In this document: positions 52,887-62,038 of the stretch, piece by piece
Layout of the letters: each line of letters starts with the position of its first letter
Position numbering within the stretch: position 1 is the first letter of the stretch
Assembly: GCA_002418835.1 (NCBI GenBank)
Contig: DIEX01000018.1
Coordinates: forward strand, 293,118-357,117
DNA from: Spirochaetia bacterium UBA5763
GTDB lineage: Bacteria; Spirochaetota; UBA4802; UBA5550
DNA: 64,000 nucleotides
Reading direction: 5' to 3'
Made by a program: the position numbers and the translations under genes
The notes under the pieces: generated by a model
Database searches by the model: none
What the model was told of the DNA's origin: nothing
The model's input: the letters and a program-made list of their open reading frames with translations, nothing else

Positions 52887-53111
52887 ATGAAGAACGAAAT
52901 AATAAATGAAGTGATTTCACTTCCTGTGAGACAACGTGCTGAGTTAATTGATATTCTTATAAAAAGCCTTAATCCTGCAATTGATAAAAAAATTGAAGAA
53001 CTATGGGCAAAAGAATCAGAAAAACGTGCACAGGACATCAGGAAAGGTAATGTTAAAACTGTATCTTCTGATGAGGTTATGAATGGTATTCGTAAAAGGA
53101 TTACTAAATGA
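52887..53111 (+). CDS. addiction-module antitoxin (Unstab_antitox type)
   Basis: 74 residues. MKNEIINEVISLPVRQRAELIDILIKSLNP then WAKESEKRAQDIRKGNVKTVSSDEVMNGIR, the pattern of PF09720 antitoxins: a helix pair, then a flexible toxin-binding tail. GGGGGTAAC precedes the start. Its stop overlaps the toxin start by 4 bases. Confidence 0.88.
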   Translation: MKNEIINEVISLPVRQRAELIDILIKSLNPAIDKKIEELWAKESEKRAQDIRKGNVKTVSSDEVMNGIRKRITK

Positions 53112-53398
53112 AGGTGGAGTTTCATCCGAAAGCTATATCTGAATTAAATGCCGCAGTAGATTATTATGAAGAACGAAGTTATGGGTTAGGAATCGCATTT
53201 TTAAAAGAGATACAGACAGGAATTGAAATAATCAAAGAATACCCCGAGTCCTGGCAGAAGATATCATTATCAACAAGAAGATTTCTTATCAAACAGTTTC
53301 CTTATGGTATTATATATATGGTTCATGAAGAAGTTCTCTACATTATTGCTGTAATGCTCCTTAATAGAAAACCGGGATACTGGAAAAAACGTAAGTAA
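53108..53398 (+). CDS. ParE/RelE-superfamily toxin
   Basis: 96 residues with the fold pattern VEFHPKAISELNAAVDYYEERSYGLGIAFLKEIQTGIEIIKEYPESW, then RRFLIKQFPYGIIYMVHEEVLYIIAVMLLNRKPGYW. The Arg residues and the C-terminal RKPGYW follow ParE. ATGA overlap with the antitoxin confirms the pair. Target (gyrase or mRNA) unknown. Confidence 0.88.
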   Translation: MKVEFHPKAISELNAAVDYYEERSYGLGIAFLKEIQTGIEIIKEYPESWQKISLSTRRFLIKQFPYGIIYMVHEEVLYIIAVMLLNRKPGYWKKRK

Positions 53399-53416
53399 TT
53401 TTTGATAGAATATATC

Positions 53417-54190
53417 ATGATAAAACTCGAAAACATTTCACTTGATATATACGGAAGCAGAAGGCGGATACTGAATAAAATCGACTGGCATGTTGAAGAT
53501 GGAGACATCTGGGTGTTATTCGGCAGAAACGGTTCAGGCAAAACGAAGCTTCTTGAAATAATAACAGGGTACAATTTTCCTTCAGAAGGAACGGTTACCA
53601 GGTTTGGAAAGGGACACTTTGGTTCCGACATACGGGAACTGCGCAAACGTATCGGATACATAAGCTCTGTTGTGCGGGAGATGTTCAGCAGCAATGAGCG
53701 CGTAATAGATGCTGTGGTGAGCGGGCTCTACGCCTCAATCGGATTGTACCGGAAACCTTCATCGACTGAATACGGTAAGGCTGCTGATCTTATACAAAGA
53801 GTGGGACTGGGCGGCAGGGAGCATGATGTAATCGGTCATCTCTCTGACGGGGAGAAACAGAAGATACTTATGCTGCGGGCACTTATTAATGATCCTGATC
53901 TCCTGATTCTTGATGAGCCGGCAACCGGGCTTGATATTATAGCCCGTGAGGAGTTCCTTGAATCGCTCTCATCTCTCACAAAAGAGCGGGAACATTCAGT
54001 GATATATGTGACACACCATGTTGAGGAGATCACACCTCTTTTTAAAAAAATATTTATCATTGATAACGGTGAATGCTTTTTTAAAGGTGATATTGAAGAA
54101 GCTCTTGAGAAAAATATATTCACCTCTCTTTTCGGGAGAGGTGTTGAGGTTTTCAGAAGGGGTGAAAGATTATACTCATCTATTAAATAA
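53417..54190 (+). CDS. ABC ATPase without a permease (YlmA/ModF-like)
   Basis: 257 residues. Walker A FGRNGSGKTKLLEII, signature HLSDGEKQKILMLRAL, Walker B LLILDEPATGLDI and VTHHVEEITPLF are present. Such single, soluble cassettes act on cellular targets rather than a known transporter. ATG 53417 is favoured over an upstream in-frame start at 53402. No permease gene is adjacent. Confidence 0.88.
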   Translation: MIKLENISLDIYGSRRRILNKIDWHVEDGDIWVLFGRNGSGKTKLLEIITGYNFPSEGTVTRFGKGHFGSDIRELRKRIGYISSVVREMFSSNERVIDAVVSGLYASIGLYRKPSSTEYGKAADLIQRVGLGGREHDVIGHLSDGEKQKILMLRALINDPDLLILDEPATGLDIIAREEFLESLSSLTKEREHSVIYVTHHVEEITPLFKKIFIIDNGECFFKGDIEEALEKNIFTSLFGRGVEVFRRGERLYSSIK

Positions 54191-54209
54191 TCTTCCACCC
54201 TCTTTATAT

Positions 54210-54395
54210 TTAATCGTTCCTCATATAGGTCAGGTGCCAGGTGTCAAAGTTCGCAGGAATCCTCCCCGCACCTGAGCATGAGTAACGGACTTTTCTCCAT
54301 TCATCTTTAGTTTCAAGCTGTATTGGAATTCCGTTAAAGAGCGGACTTATATCTTCATTTTCAATTGCATTCACTGTAACATCTTCCTTTTTCAT
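54210..54395 (-). CDS. possible 61-residue small protein
   Basis: GAGAGG ten bases before the ATG at 54395 and a charged sequence (MKKEDVTVNAIENEDISPLF, ending TWHLTYMRND) support a gene. No family recognised. It lies between the ABC ATPase and the hybrid kinase. Confidence 0.4.
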   Translation of the reverse strand: MKKEDVTVNAIENEDISPLFNGIPIQLETKDEWRKVRYSCSGAGRIPANFDTWHLTYMRND

Positions 54396-54917
54396 ATTGT
54401 ACCTCTCAATATATATAAAGAAAATCCGGAAGGTAAAGTGTTACAGAGAATTCTTACAAACTATTATATCGCGACAGAGGAGGATGAGATCTTCAAGCTG
54501 GTATTGAGAAGAACATTTTTATTAAATAAATGCTCTTTGAAAGCATGTTTAATAGAGAATTAATGCAATTTTAATGCAAAAACTTATTGATTTTGCCGGG
54601 TAAGTTATGTAAAATTAAACACAAAAAAATATAGAATTTGTACGGTTTGGGCACCCTCAGTTTATAGATATTTTTGATTGAGTCAGCATATTAAAGTTTC
54701 ATTTCGGAAAAGCCATTTAGAAGGCTCAGGACGTGCTATAGTTACTGAAAAATCCGGTATGCTCACTGGCTGGTTTTGAGGGTCGAAGAGATAGTTGAAA
54801 CATATACATGCATTCGAAATGAAAATTCACAATCATTTCGTTACATGCAGTAATCAGCATTCCGGCCAATCCTTTTTCATATCTTATAATTATTGCTGTG
54901 AGATAGATGGAGGTAAA
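54396..54917. other. 522-base gene-free stretch before the hybrid kinase
   Basis: A/T-rich sequence with no open frame of note. A weak AGCC...GGCT hairpin is near 54715-54730. No promoter pair was clear. Confidence 0.35.
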
Positions 54918-57902
54918 ATGTCACTGGAAGATAACATAAGGATTTATAGAATATCTTTAACCAGATTTATAAAACCTCCACTCAAAGCCAGTCCGCATTA
55001 TACATGGCTCTACATATTTATAATGTTATTTGTAATATTTATCCCTGTAGAAAATCTCAATGCACTCACACCCGTAATTATTGATGAAAATACACAATCA
55101 ATAAATCTTGGCCGTTACATGGAGATACTGGAGGACCCTGCCGGTAACCTCACCATTGATGATGTGATAAAACCGGAAATGCAGAATAAATGGTTCCGGA
55201 GCGAATGGGATGTGCCGAATTTCGGTTTCACCAGATCAGCATACTGGCTCCGTTTATCATTCAAAAATGCCGGAGTGTACGATAAATACAGACTGGAATT
55301 ATCATGGCATCTGCTTGATGAAGTTAAATTTTATTATCTTAATAAAGATAATTCATTTTTACAGGTAAGCAAAGGTAATAATATTTCCGCTGAATCAGAA
55401 GAAAATGTAAGCCGGAGCTTCCTGTTCGATATTCCATTTTTTGATAAGAGCCAGACTGTTTATATCCAGGTGAAATCCGATTACACTATTCAGCTCCCTC
55501 TTAAAATGTGGATTATCGACAGGTATTTAAAACACGAGAAAAATGAAATCTATATCATGGGCGGATTTGTCGGCATCCTGATTGTGATGATCCTTTATAA
55601 CCTTTTTTTATATATATCCATAAGAGACAGGAGCTATTTTTTTTATAGTTTTTATATATTCTCGATGCTGATTTATAATCTTTTATACAGTGGTGCAGGA
55701 AGAGAATTTTTAGGGATAACATCCCCTGTTATTACCAGAATTGGTTTTCCTGTATCTGAGACAATTGCTGCCATAACCGCTGTGCTTTTTGTAATCAATT
55801 TTTTAAATACCGGAAAAGTTCAACCGCTGATCCACAATATTTTTATCATCATTATCTTCCTGTCAATTCTGAATTTAATACTGCCATTTACGGGATTTGG
55901 ATTTTTTTCTGTTGTTATCCAGAATGCTTTAGTTATTATCGGTTCTATACTAATTATCTTATTGTCAACACGTTTATCAATTGTCAGCAGACCTGCGAGA
56001 ATATTATTAATTTCATGGACGATTCTACTGTCGGGAAGTATAATTATAATTTTAAAGAATTATGGCTTTATACAATCTAACAGTTTTACAGATAACTATT
56101 TTTCTCTTGCCACTGTACTCGAGACAGTGCTCCTCTCATTTGCACTAGCGGACCGGATAAACATAATGAAGCAGGAGAAGGAGTGCGCGCAGAGCGAAGC
56201 CCTCCGCATACAGAAGGAGGCTACGGAAACTTTAGAGCAGAGGGTATCCGAACGCACGCATGAGCTTGCAGCAGCGAATGAAAAGCTCCGCGAGATGGAC
56301 CGGGTAAAAACTGATTTCTTTGCCAACATTTCTCACGAGCTGCGCACCCCTCTCACTCTATTACTTGCGCCTGTGGAGGATGCACTTTCGGGCAAAGATC
56401 TGAACAGGGAAACCCTCGAGATGATAAACAGAAACAGCCTGAACCTCCTGTCGCTCATAAACGATCTCCTTGATGTCTCACGCATAACAGCAGGTAAAAT
56501 GACGCTTACTGTGTCAGAAACTGATCTCTCGGGACTGGTAAAAAAATTCTGCGGGGAAATTGAATACACGGCAAAGCATAGGGGAATTGAACTCACCTGT
56601 TCAGCCGGAGTGCCTGTCATTACATTTATTGACAGAGAGAAAATGCAGCATGTAATATCAAATTTCTTTTCAAACTCATTGAAGTTTACTGCGGCAGGCG
56701 GAAGGATAGATGTATCGGTTAAAAATGAAAGTGGCAGAGCTGTACTTGTGTTCAGTGACACAGGGTGCGGTATTCCTGCGGATAAGCTTGCCACAATATT
56801 TGACCGTTTCACCCAGGCAGATACAAGTTCAGCCCGGCATTATGAGGGTACGGGAATCGGGCTGTCTATAGTGAAAGAACTTGTGATGCTCCACGATGGT
56901 GAAGTATCAGTGGAGAGCTGGTATTCAGCGGAATATCCTGAAGCCCATGGAACAGTTTTTACAGTGAAGTTCCCGGCCGGGAGAGAACACTTCGCCGGCA
57001 GAGCAGATGTTACCTTCACTGATAATGCGATTAAAGAGATTGCGCGGCTGCCGCATGTTCGTGGAATAGATCCTGTCCGCAGGCCGGTTGATGAGCCGTC
57101 CCCGGAGGTTTCTGAAGATGGCGCCTCCGCAATACTTATTGTTGAGGACAACGCTGATCTCCGCAGGATGCTTGTGAATATTCTCCACGGGAGATATGTT
57201 GTATACGAAGCAGCAGACGGAAACAGCGCGCTGAGGGTTCTTGAGGAAAAAGAGGAGATCGACCTTGTTCTTTCCGATATCATGATGCCGGGAATGGATG
57301 GCCACGAGCTCCTCCGCCGCATCAGGAGTGATGAAAGATTTGACAGCCTCCCTGTAATATTCCTGACAGCGCGCGCTGACAATTTTATGAAGGCCGAAGG
57401 CCTTGACCTTGGAGCAACTGATTATGTTACGAAGCCGTTCAACTCCGGAGAACTTCTATTGCGTATAAGGAACCAGGTTGATCTGAAGAGACTTCGCAAC
57501 TCCACAATGCGAAACTATAACACCATCATGGATAAACTGAAATCCGCCAATAAGAGGAGCGTTACCGGAGAAAACGCGGCAAAGATTGATACAATATGTG
57601 ATTTCATCAGGGAAAATTATATGTATGAATTGTCTCGTGAAGATCTTGCAGAGAATATCGGAATGAAACCCGACACATTCGGCCGTTTGTTTAACCAGCA
57701 CACTGGCAGAATATTGAATGAATATATTCATGAAATTCGTATAAAAGAAGCTGTACGCAGGCTCACGGAAACGGATGATACTGTCACCCGCATTTCGCTT
57801 GATGTCGGTTTTGACAATATCAGGACGTTCAACCGTGCCTTCAAAAAGTATACATCCATGAGCCCCGTCGAATACAGGGAAAACACTGTACTGCGCAATT
57901 AG
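54918..57902 (+). CDS. hybrid histidine kinase with 7TMR-DISM sensor, receiver and AraC output
   Basis: 994 residues. A membrane signal (26-49) leads to a periplasmic 7TMR-DISMED2-like domain (about 55-190), then seven membrane helices (about 212-425). A coiled segment precedes the kinase: His473 in FFANISHELRTPLTLLL, HATPase motifs FSDTGCGIPADKL and GTGIGLSIVKELV. The receiver has Asp787 in LVLSDIMMPGMDG. The C-terminal AraC domain (about 890-990) ends RISLDVGFDNIRTFNRAFKKY. All steps from sensing to DNA binding are thus in one chain, like HTCS regulators. GGAGG before ATG 54918 sets the start. Confidence 0.92.
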   Translation: MSLEDNIRIYRISLTRFIKPPLKASPHYTWLYIFIMLFVIFIPVENLNALTPVIIDENTQSINLGRYMEILEDPAGNLTIDDVIKPEMQNKWFRSEWDVPNFGFTRSAYWLRLSFKNAGVYDKYRLELSWHLLDEVKFYYLNKDNSFLQVSKGNNISAESEENVSRSFLFDIPFFDKSQTVYIQVKSDYTIQLPLKMWIIDRYLKHEKNEIYIMGGFVGILIVMILYNLFLYISIRDRSYFFYSFYIFSMLIYNLLYSGAGREFLGITSPVITRIGFPVSETIAAITAVLFVINFLNTGKVQPLIHNIFIIIIFLSILNLILPFTGFGFFSVVIQNALVIIGSILIILLSTRLSIVSRPARILLISWTILLSGSIIIILKNYGFIQSNSFTDNYFSLATVLETVLLSFALADRINIMKQEKECAQSEALRIQKEATETLEQRVSERTHELAAANEKLREMDRVKTDFFANISHELRTPLTLLLAPVEDALSGKDLNRETLEMINRNSLNLLSLINDLLDVSRITAGKMTLTVSETDLSGLVKKFCGEIEYTAKHRGIELTCSAGVPVITFIDREKMQHVISNFFSNSLKFTAAGGRIDVSVKNESGRAVLVFSDTGCGIPADKLATIFDRFTQADTSSARHYEGTGIGLSIVKELVMLHDGEVSVESWYSAEYPEAHGTVFTVKFPAGREHFAGRADVTFTDNAIKEIARLPHVRGIDPVRRPVDEPSPEVSEDGASAILIVEDNADLRRMLVNILHGRYVVYEAADGNSALRVLEEKEEIDLVLSDIMMPGMDGHELLRRIRSDERFDSLPVIFLTARADNFMKAEGLDLGATDYVTKPFNSGELLLRIRNQVDLKRLRNSTMRNYNTIMDKLKSANKRSVTGENAAKIDTICDFIRENYMYELSREDLAENIGMKPDTFGRLFNQHTGRILNEYIHEIRIKEAVRRLTETDDTVTRISLDVGFDNIRTFNRAFKKYTSMSPVEYRENTVLRN

Positions 57903-57946
57903 AAATAATACTACTCTCATTAATACATCTTCAGCTTTATTATATA

Positions 57947-57983
57947 ATATGGACATTTGCAGGATGTAGGCTAATGTCCATAT
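57947..57983. terminator. inverted repeat after the hybrid kinase gene
   Basis: ATATGGACATT (57947-57957) and AATGTCCATAT (57973-57983) pair exactly with a 15-base loop, 45 bases after the kinase stop. No strong T-run; it may be an operator or weak terminator. The remaining gap to 58270 is A/T-rich and holds no gene. Confidence 0.45.
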
Positions 57984-58270
57984 ATTTTCCTGGTCAAATT
58001 TTGTCCATCCAGCAGATGTCTTGCCTGAAGTATATTCTTTAGTATATAAACCACTCGAGTTAAACGCTCTATTTAAAAAATAATTTAGTAGTTACGGCTG
58101 CTGACAATAAAACCAGCCAGTCAATTAAAAGTCTTTAATGCCGGTTACATCTGTTTAAGCATTTTTAATTCATTTTATCTCAACTGGCTTATGCTTAAAT
58201 AGATACAGAGTGGAGATGTAGTATAACTTTATCCGGATTTTATTCATAATTCTAAAAAAGGAGAAATGAA

Positions 58271-58615
58271 ATGAACGAAGAAGCAGCTAAGCATGAAACT
58301 ACTGAGGAGATTAACCTTAATAAGGTCATTGGCAAACTAAATTCTCTCTTCGTCAAAAGCAACAAAATGTTCGGTATGGGAATTCTTTTTGTATCGATCC
58401 TTCAACTTATACCGATTCTCCCGACACGAAATCGTACCACAGGAAATATCTTAAACCGGCTTTTCGCGTCTATGCTATTCGCGCCTCTCTCCCTGGCTCT
58501 TATGGCGTTGTTCCCTCTTTATTTCAATCCGGGTTTTGCACAAAGAATATCAGATATGTCTGATAAAATAATTAAGTGGTATGAATACGAGGATCTCAAC
58601 CGGTTTGGCCTCTAA
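58271..58615 (+). CDS. small two-helix membrane protein
   Basis: 114 residues. Charged N-terminus (MNEEAAKHETTEEINLNKVI), two membrane segments (about 34-52 and 66-90), and a charged C-terminus (SDKIIKWYEYEDLNRFGL). AAAAGGAGAA precedes the start. No family recognised. Confidence 0.6.
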   Translation: MNEEAAKHETTEEINLNKVIGKLNSLFVKSNKMFGMGILFVSILQLIPILPTRNRTTGNILNRLFASMLFAPLSLALMALFPLYFNPGFAQRISDMSDKIIKWYEYEDLNRFGL

Positions 58616-58714
58616 TCTCTTTTATTAATGAAAGAAGTTTTAGCTTTATAAAAATTTTAATACTGAACTATCAGAAGTTTATGAACCGGATTAAATTAAT
58701 TATAGGAGGAGTAT

Positions 58715-59494
58715 ATGAAAAGAGTATCTGTTTTATTTTTTATCTTTTTTACTGCTATTTCGATTTTTTCATGCTTTGGAGGAAAGGACTCAGACAATTC
58801 AACCAGTACAAATCTTACGGGAGATTACAAGGGCTGGATTTATGATAAAGAAGAAACATATGGCTGTAAAATTATTATTAAATTTAAGCAGACCGGAAAT
58901 GACTTAACCGGGATAATGTATCTGGATAAAGATGACGATGGAAATTTTTATGAGAACGGTACAGATGGTAAGGTTGCGATAGATGCCACAATAAGCGGCA
59001 GTACAATAAGTACGAAATTTGAGGGTGAGGGTGTTGATCTATTGACTGAAGATCTTTATAATGGAATAATTACTACATCTAATGGAAATCTGACTTTATT
59101 TAGCGAGTTTGCCGCAGATGGGCATGAAGATGATATTGACTACCAGGGTGAATTTAATGTCAGCAAAATGGGCACAGCAAAAGTTACAGGAAAAGTCGAT
59201 CCAAAAGAGTTTAATTTTGAAACTGAAGGGGCCAGAGTCAACATAATGTATGACTTAGAACATGCGGGAGACGGTGTATTACACTCCTGTGAAATTCCAG
59301 GGACAGCAGGGACTCCAGCCGATTTTACTATAAATAATCTTCCGGCTGGAACATTTTATGTTGTTGCCACGGGAGAAACCAGCATCGGAATTTATGAAGA
59401 TTCATCATTAAACCCTAAAACAATAACTCTGGCTGAAGGGGAGATCATTGATATAGGTACCATCAGTTTAAGAATACAGGATGATGATGATTGA
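58715..59494 (+). CDS. lipoprotein with beta-rich repeat-like domain
   Basis: 259 residues. Lipoprotein signal with Cys near residue 20 (FTAISIFSCFGG). The mature part has acidic, Gly/Asn-rich strands (LTGDYKGWIYDKEE, IKFKQTGNDLTGIMYLDKDDDGN) and a second half (GKVDPKEFNFETEGARVNIMYDLE, PAGTFYVVATGE) resembling a carbohydrate- or surface-type beta-sandwich. The very acidic tail (DDDD) is odd. Function unknown. Confidence 0.75.
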   Translation: MKRVSVLFFIFFTAISIFSCFGGKDSDNSTSTNLTGDYKGWIYDKEETYGCKIIIKFKQTGNDLTGIMYLDKDDDGNFYENGTDGKVAIDATISGSTISTKFEGEGVDLLTEDLYNGIITTSNGNLTLFSEFAADGHEDDIDYQGEFNVSKMGTAKVTGKVDPKEFNFETEGARVNIMYDLEHAGDGVLHSCEIPGTAGTPADFTINNLPAGTFYVVATGETSIGIYEDSSLNPKTITLAEGEIIDIGTISLRIQDDDD

Positions 59495-59670
59495 GTGCTG
59501 TTCAATTAGAACAGGGAATGGGACAAGATTATTAAGAAGCGGAAAAATAAATCCGGAAGGAAAAGGTGGTTTTCTCACCCGGGCATTAATGTGCAAAGCG
59601 GCTAACATGGGTAAAGCAATTAAATAAATTTTCATGCATTACTAATTTTAAAAGTTAGCCGGAATCCTGC

Positions 59671-59690
59671 CTGCTCCTGAAAAGGAGCAG
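59671..59690. other. stable GAAA-loop hairpin
   Basis: CTGCTCCT and AGGAGCAG form an exact 8-base stem closed by a GAAA (GNRA) tetraloop. No T-run follows on either strand. It lies in the gap between the lipoprotein gene and the flavin-binding gene; use unknown. Confidence 0.4.
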
Positions 59691-59753
59691 CGGGCGTTCC
59701 CTAATTAATTTTTAGTTCCAGGTTCAACCGGAGACATCCTATGCAAACTCTAA

Positions 59754-60221
59754 TCAGGGTTGCGGATCAAGCGACAGTTTCCCGCTGATACTCTCAACAT
59801 TGATCTTAATAATATTAACTCTTGATATCTCCTCATCAGTAGGATCGCTGTATTCATATCTGGCCGCGTATTTTTTCATCAATGCGTCAAGTACATCGGC
59901 CTTCTCCTCCGGCGAGGAGGTCGATTCTGCCTTACCCTCCACAAGTATACACCAGAACCTCATTGCAAATCCGCAGGCCCTCTCTGAAATATAGAGATTG
60001 CCCGGCGCGCTGATCTCAAAGCATACAGATGTACTTGCCGCTATGTTGTCCAGCTTTCTCCCTTTAAATCCTGTATGAAAATATATGGAGTCATTCAAGT
60101 AAACATAGTTGACCGGTGTTATGTACGGTTTCCCGTCCTTTCCAACTGTTGCGAGTCTTCCATAAGTCTGCGCAGGCAGCATCTTTTTGCATTTTTCTTC
60201 GGAGAGCCATTCAACGGGCAT
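59754..60221 (-). CDS. pyridoxamine 5'-phosphate oxidase-like flavin-binding protein (NimA type)
   Basis: 155 residues. Split-barrel FMN protein: WLSEEKCKKMLPAQTYGRLATVGKDGKPYITPVNYVYLNDSIYFHTGFKGRKLDNI and VCFEISAPGNL, then RFWCILVEGKAE. This is the NimA/Rv2991-like branch, often linked to nitro-compound or F420/FMN chemistry. It follows the small HTH gene by 25 bases. Confidence 0.85.
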   Translation of the reverse strand: MPVEWLSEEKCKKMLPAQTYGRLATVGKDGKPYITPVNYVYLNDSIYFHTGFKGRKLDNIAASTSVCFEISAPGNLYISERACGFAMRFWCILVEGKAESTSSPEEKADVLDALMKKYAARYEYSDPTDEEISRVNIIKINVESISGKLSLDPQP

Positions 60222-60246
60222 CTTTTTACCTCTTTATATTATTTTT

Positions 60247-60480
60247 TCATGCCCAGCGGGTTTTGCAGAAGTGCATCCCGTTATCTGAAATCTGAAATCC
60301 TTCGGGGTGTTCCACAATGAGTATTTCCTCTTTCAGATCTTCAGCCATTGCCCTGATCTCATTTCCGCTGAGGCCTGTTTCTGTCTCAAGTTCATCCATG
60401 GTAATAAATCTGTTATTACCTGCCTTGCTGTAGATTTCACTCAGTATGTCGAGCTTAGTCAATTTAGTTTTTCTTTTCAT
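60247..60480 (-). CDS. small winged-helix-like regulator
   Basis: 77 residues. The sequence KLDILSEIYSKAGNNRFITMDELETETGLSGNEIRAMAEDLKEEILIVEHPEGFQISD has a helix-turn-helix with a following wing. It is too short to place in a family. It precedes the flavin-binding gene on the same strand. Confidence 0.55.
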   Translation of the reverse strand: MKRKTKLTKLDILSEIYSKAGNNRFITMDELETETGLSGNEIRAMAEDLKEEILIVEHPEGFQISDNGMHFCKTRWA

Positions 60481-60619
60481 AAGCGGCCCTGATAATTTTT
60501 TAATAAATATAATATATGTTTAGAGTGGCAACAACATTTCATGATTGACTTTATCATTTTATTGATCTATTGAAATACATGAATATTATAGTGATTTGTG
60601 ATTATTTAAGTACACAGTA

Positions 60620-60741
60620 TGTCATGCCGGTTTATCGGAGATAATACCGGCATCTTGAGAATAGCAATCAATTCTGAAATGCAGAATACTATTAGTATCC
60701 TTAAGATTCCGGTATTTGACAGTGTCAAAACCGGAATGACA
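60620..60741. repeat. 122-base nested palindrome, family 2, MITE-like
   Basis: The ends TGTCATGCCGGTTT (60620-60633) and AAACCGGAATGACA (60728-60741) pair with one mismatch. Inside, ATACCGGCATCTTGAG (60644-60659) faces CTTAAGATTCCGGTAT (60700-60715), and ATTCTG (60671-60676) faces CAGAAT (60682-60687). The whole unit is one imperfect palindrome centred at about 60680. It has the size and shape of a MITE or REP-type element. Confidence 0.72.
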
Positions 60742-60782
60742 ATGATCTTACATTCTTTAATGCAAAATCTATGGAGGCTGAC

Positions 60783-61307
60783 ATGATCTATAATCTTGGT
60801 GATAAAAGAGTTAAGTTTAAGAGTGAAAATTATTATGTTGCAAATGGTGCACATGTTATAGGGGATGTGGAGATTGGAGATAATGTGTCAGTATGGTTTA
60901 ATGCGGTTATACGAGGGGATACAGGGCCGATAATTATCGGGGATGAGTCAAACATCCAGGACGGTTGCGTTCTCCATGCCGAGGCGTGGAACAAGCTTAT
61001 TATCGGACGTGGAGTAACTGTGGGGCACAAGGCGATGCTTCACGGGTGCACTGTGGGGGATTACTCTCTCATCGGGATCAACGCAGTAGTGCTCGATGAT
61101 GTTGTGATTGGCAAAAATTGTCTTGTGGGGGCAAATTCCCTTGTGAAAGCGAAGATGGTTATTCCTGACGGCACAGTGGTCATGGGATCTCCCGCAAAGA
61201 TTGTACGTGAGGTTACTGAGATCGATATTAAAATACTTGAGGCAAGTGCTAAACATTATTCTGAGAACGGGAAAAAGTTCAGAGAGATGCTTGTTGATGT
61301 TAATTAA
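60783..61307 (+). CDS. gamma-class carbonic anhydrase-like protein
   Basis: 174 residues of left-handed beta-helix hexapeptide repeats. ANGAHVIGDVEIGDNVSVWFNAVIRGD starts the repeats; VTVGHKAMLHGCTVGDYSLIGINA has two metal-binding His and LHAEAWN supplies another near the zinc site. Many members in this size class (YrdA/CaiE-like) are of unsettled activity. TATGGAGGCTGAC before ATG 60783 sets the start. Confidence 0.88.
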   Translation: MIYNLGDKRVKFKSENYYVANGAHVIGDVEIGDNVSVWFNAVIRGDTGPIIIGDESNIQDGCVLHAEAWNKLIIGRGVTVGHKAMLHGCTVGDYSLIGINAVVLDDVVIGKNCLVGANSLVKAKMVIPDGTVVMGSPAKIVREVTEIDIKILEASAKHYSENGKKFREMLVDVN

Positions 61308-61468
61308 AATAAAATTGACAAGGGATAAAAACTTGTATTAATGAAATTGATTTTATGCGGCAGTCTTATCAATATTAAATCAGAAACTTTTTTTATTAAA
61401 CTCTTATATCGTGTTATTTGCTTTTCATTCAGGCGGGCTGATGGCATTACTGTTTTGCGGGGAGTATT

Positions 61469-62038
61469 ATGAAAAACCGGTTCTTTTTATTTGTCTTCAT
61501 AGCAGGCCTGGTATTAAACATATCAGGGTATTTTATTTCTGATATAATCAAAATATATATTAAACATCCCCTCTTTCTTGACAGCACCGGGTCAATCTTT
61601 ACCGGTGTGATTCTTGGGCCTTTTATGGGTGCCGTTACAGGTTTTGTTTCAAATCTTATCCTGGGTGTTATTCACAATCCGGTGAATATACCCTTCAGCA
61701 TAGTTAACGCGATTATCGGTCTTACAGCCGGATTGATTGCAAAGAGATACGGTTTCGCCGGTATAAAAAGCATTCTTATCAGTATCATACTGCTCTCTGT
61801 TATTACCTCTCTGACCGGTGCAATAGTCGCATTTTTTGTGTTTGGCGGTATCACCGGGGCCAAGCTTGATCTTAATATTATTACTATTATGAACGCGGGA
61901 TATAAACTCTTCACAAGCTCGTTTATTGTAAGACTCCCTGTTAACCTGATTGATAAAAGTATAAGTGTACTGATAGCTTTTTTTCTGATGAGGCAGTTAA
62001 AGCCGGATAACCGGGGCTATGCAGTAAAAGCACAATGA
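61469..62038 (+). CDS. ECF-type transporter S-component-like membrane protein
   Basis: 189 residues with five to six membrane helices. LDSTGSIFTGVILGPFMGAVTGFVSNLILG is typical of ECF substrate-binding S components. The vitamin or cofactor is unknown; no ECF ATPase or T-component is nearby. It overlaps the next gene by ATGA (62035-62038), so it is co-translated with a sensor kinase. A TTGACA at 61315 may be its -35 element. Confidence 0.75.
   Translation: MKNRFFLFVFIAGLVLNISGYFISDIIKIYIKHPLFLDSTGSIFTGVILGPFMGAVTGFVSNLILGVIHNPVNIPFSIVNAIIGLTAGLIAKRYGFAGIKSILISIILLSVITSLTGAIVAFFVFGGITGAKLDLNIITIMNAGYKLFTSSFIVRLPVNLIDKSISVLIAFFLMRQLKPDNRGYAVKAQ

Noticed and set aside
59641..59753. tRNA-like GGTTCAACC segment near 59719
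   Set aside because: No stem pairs around it as a T-arm would require.
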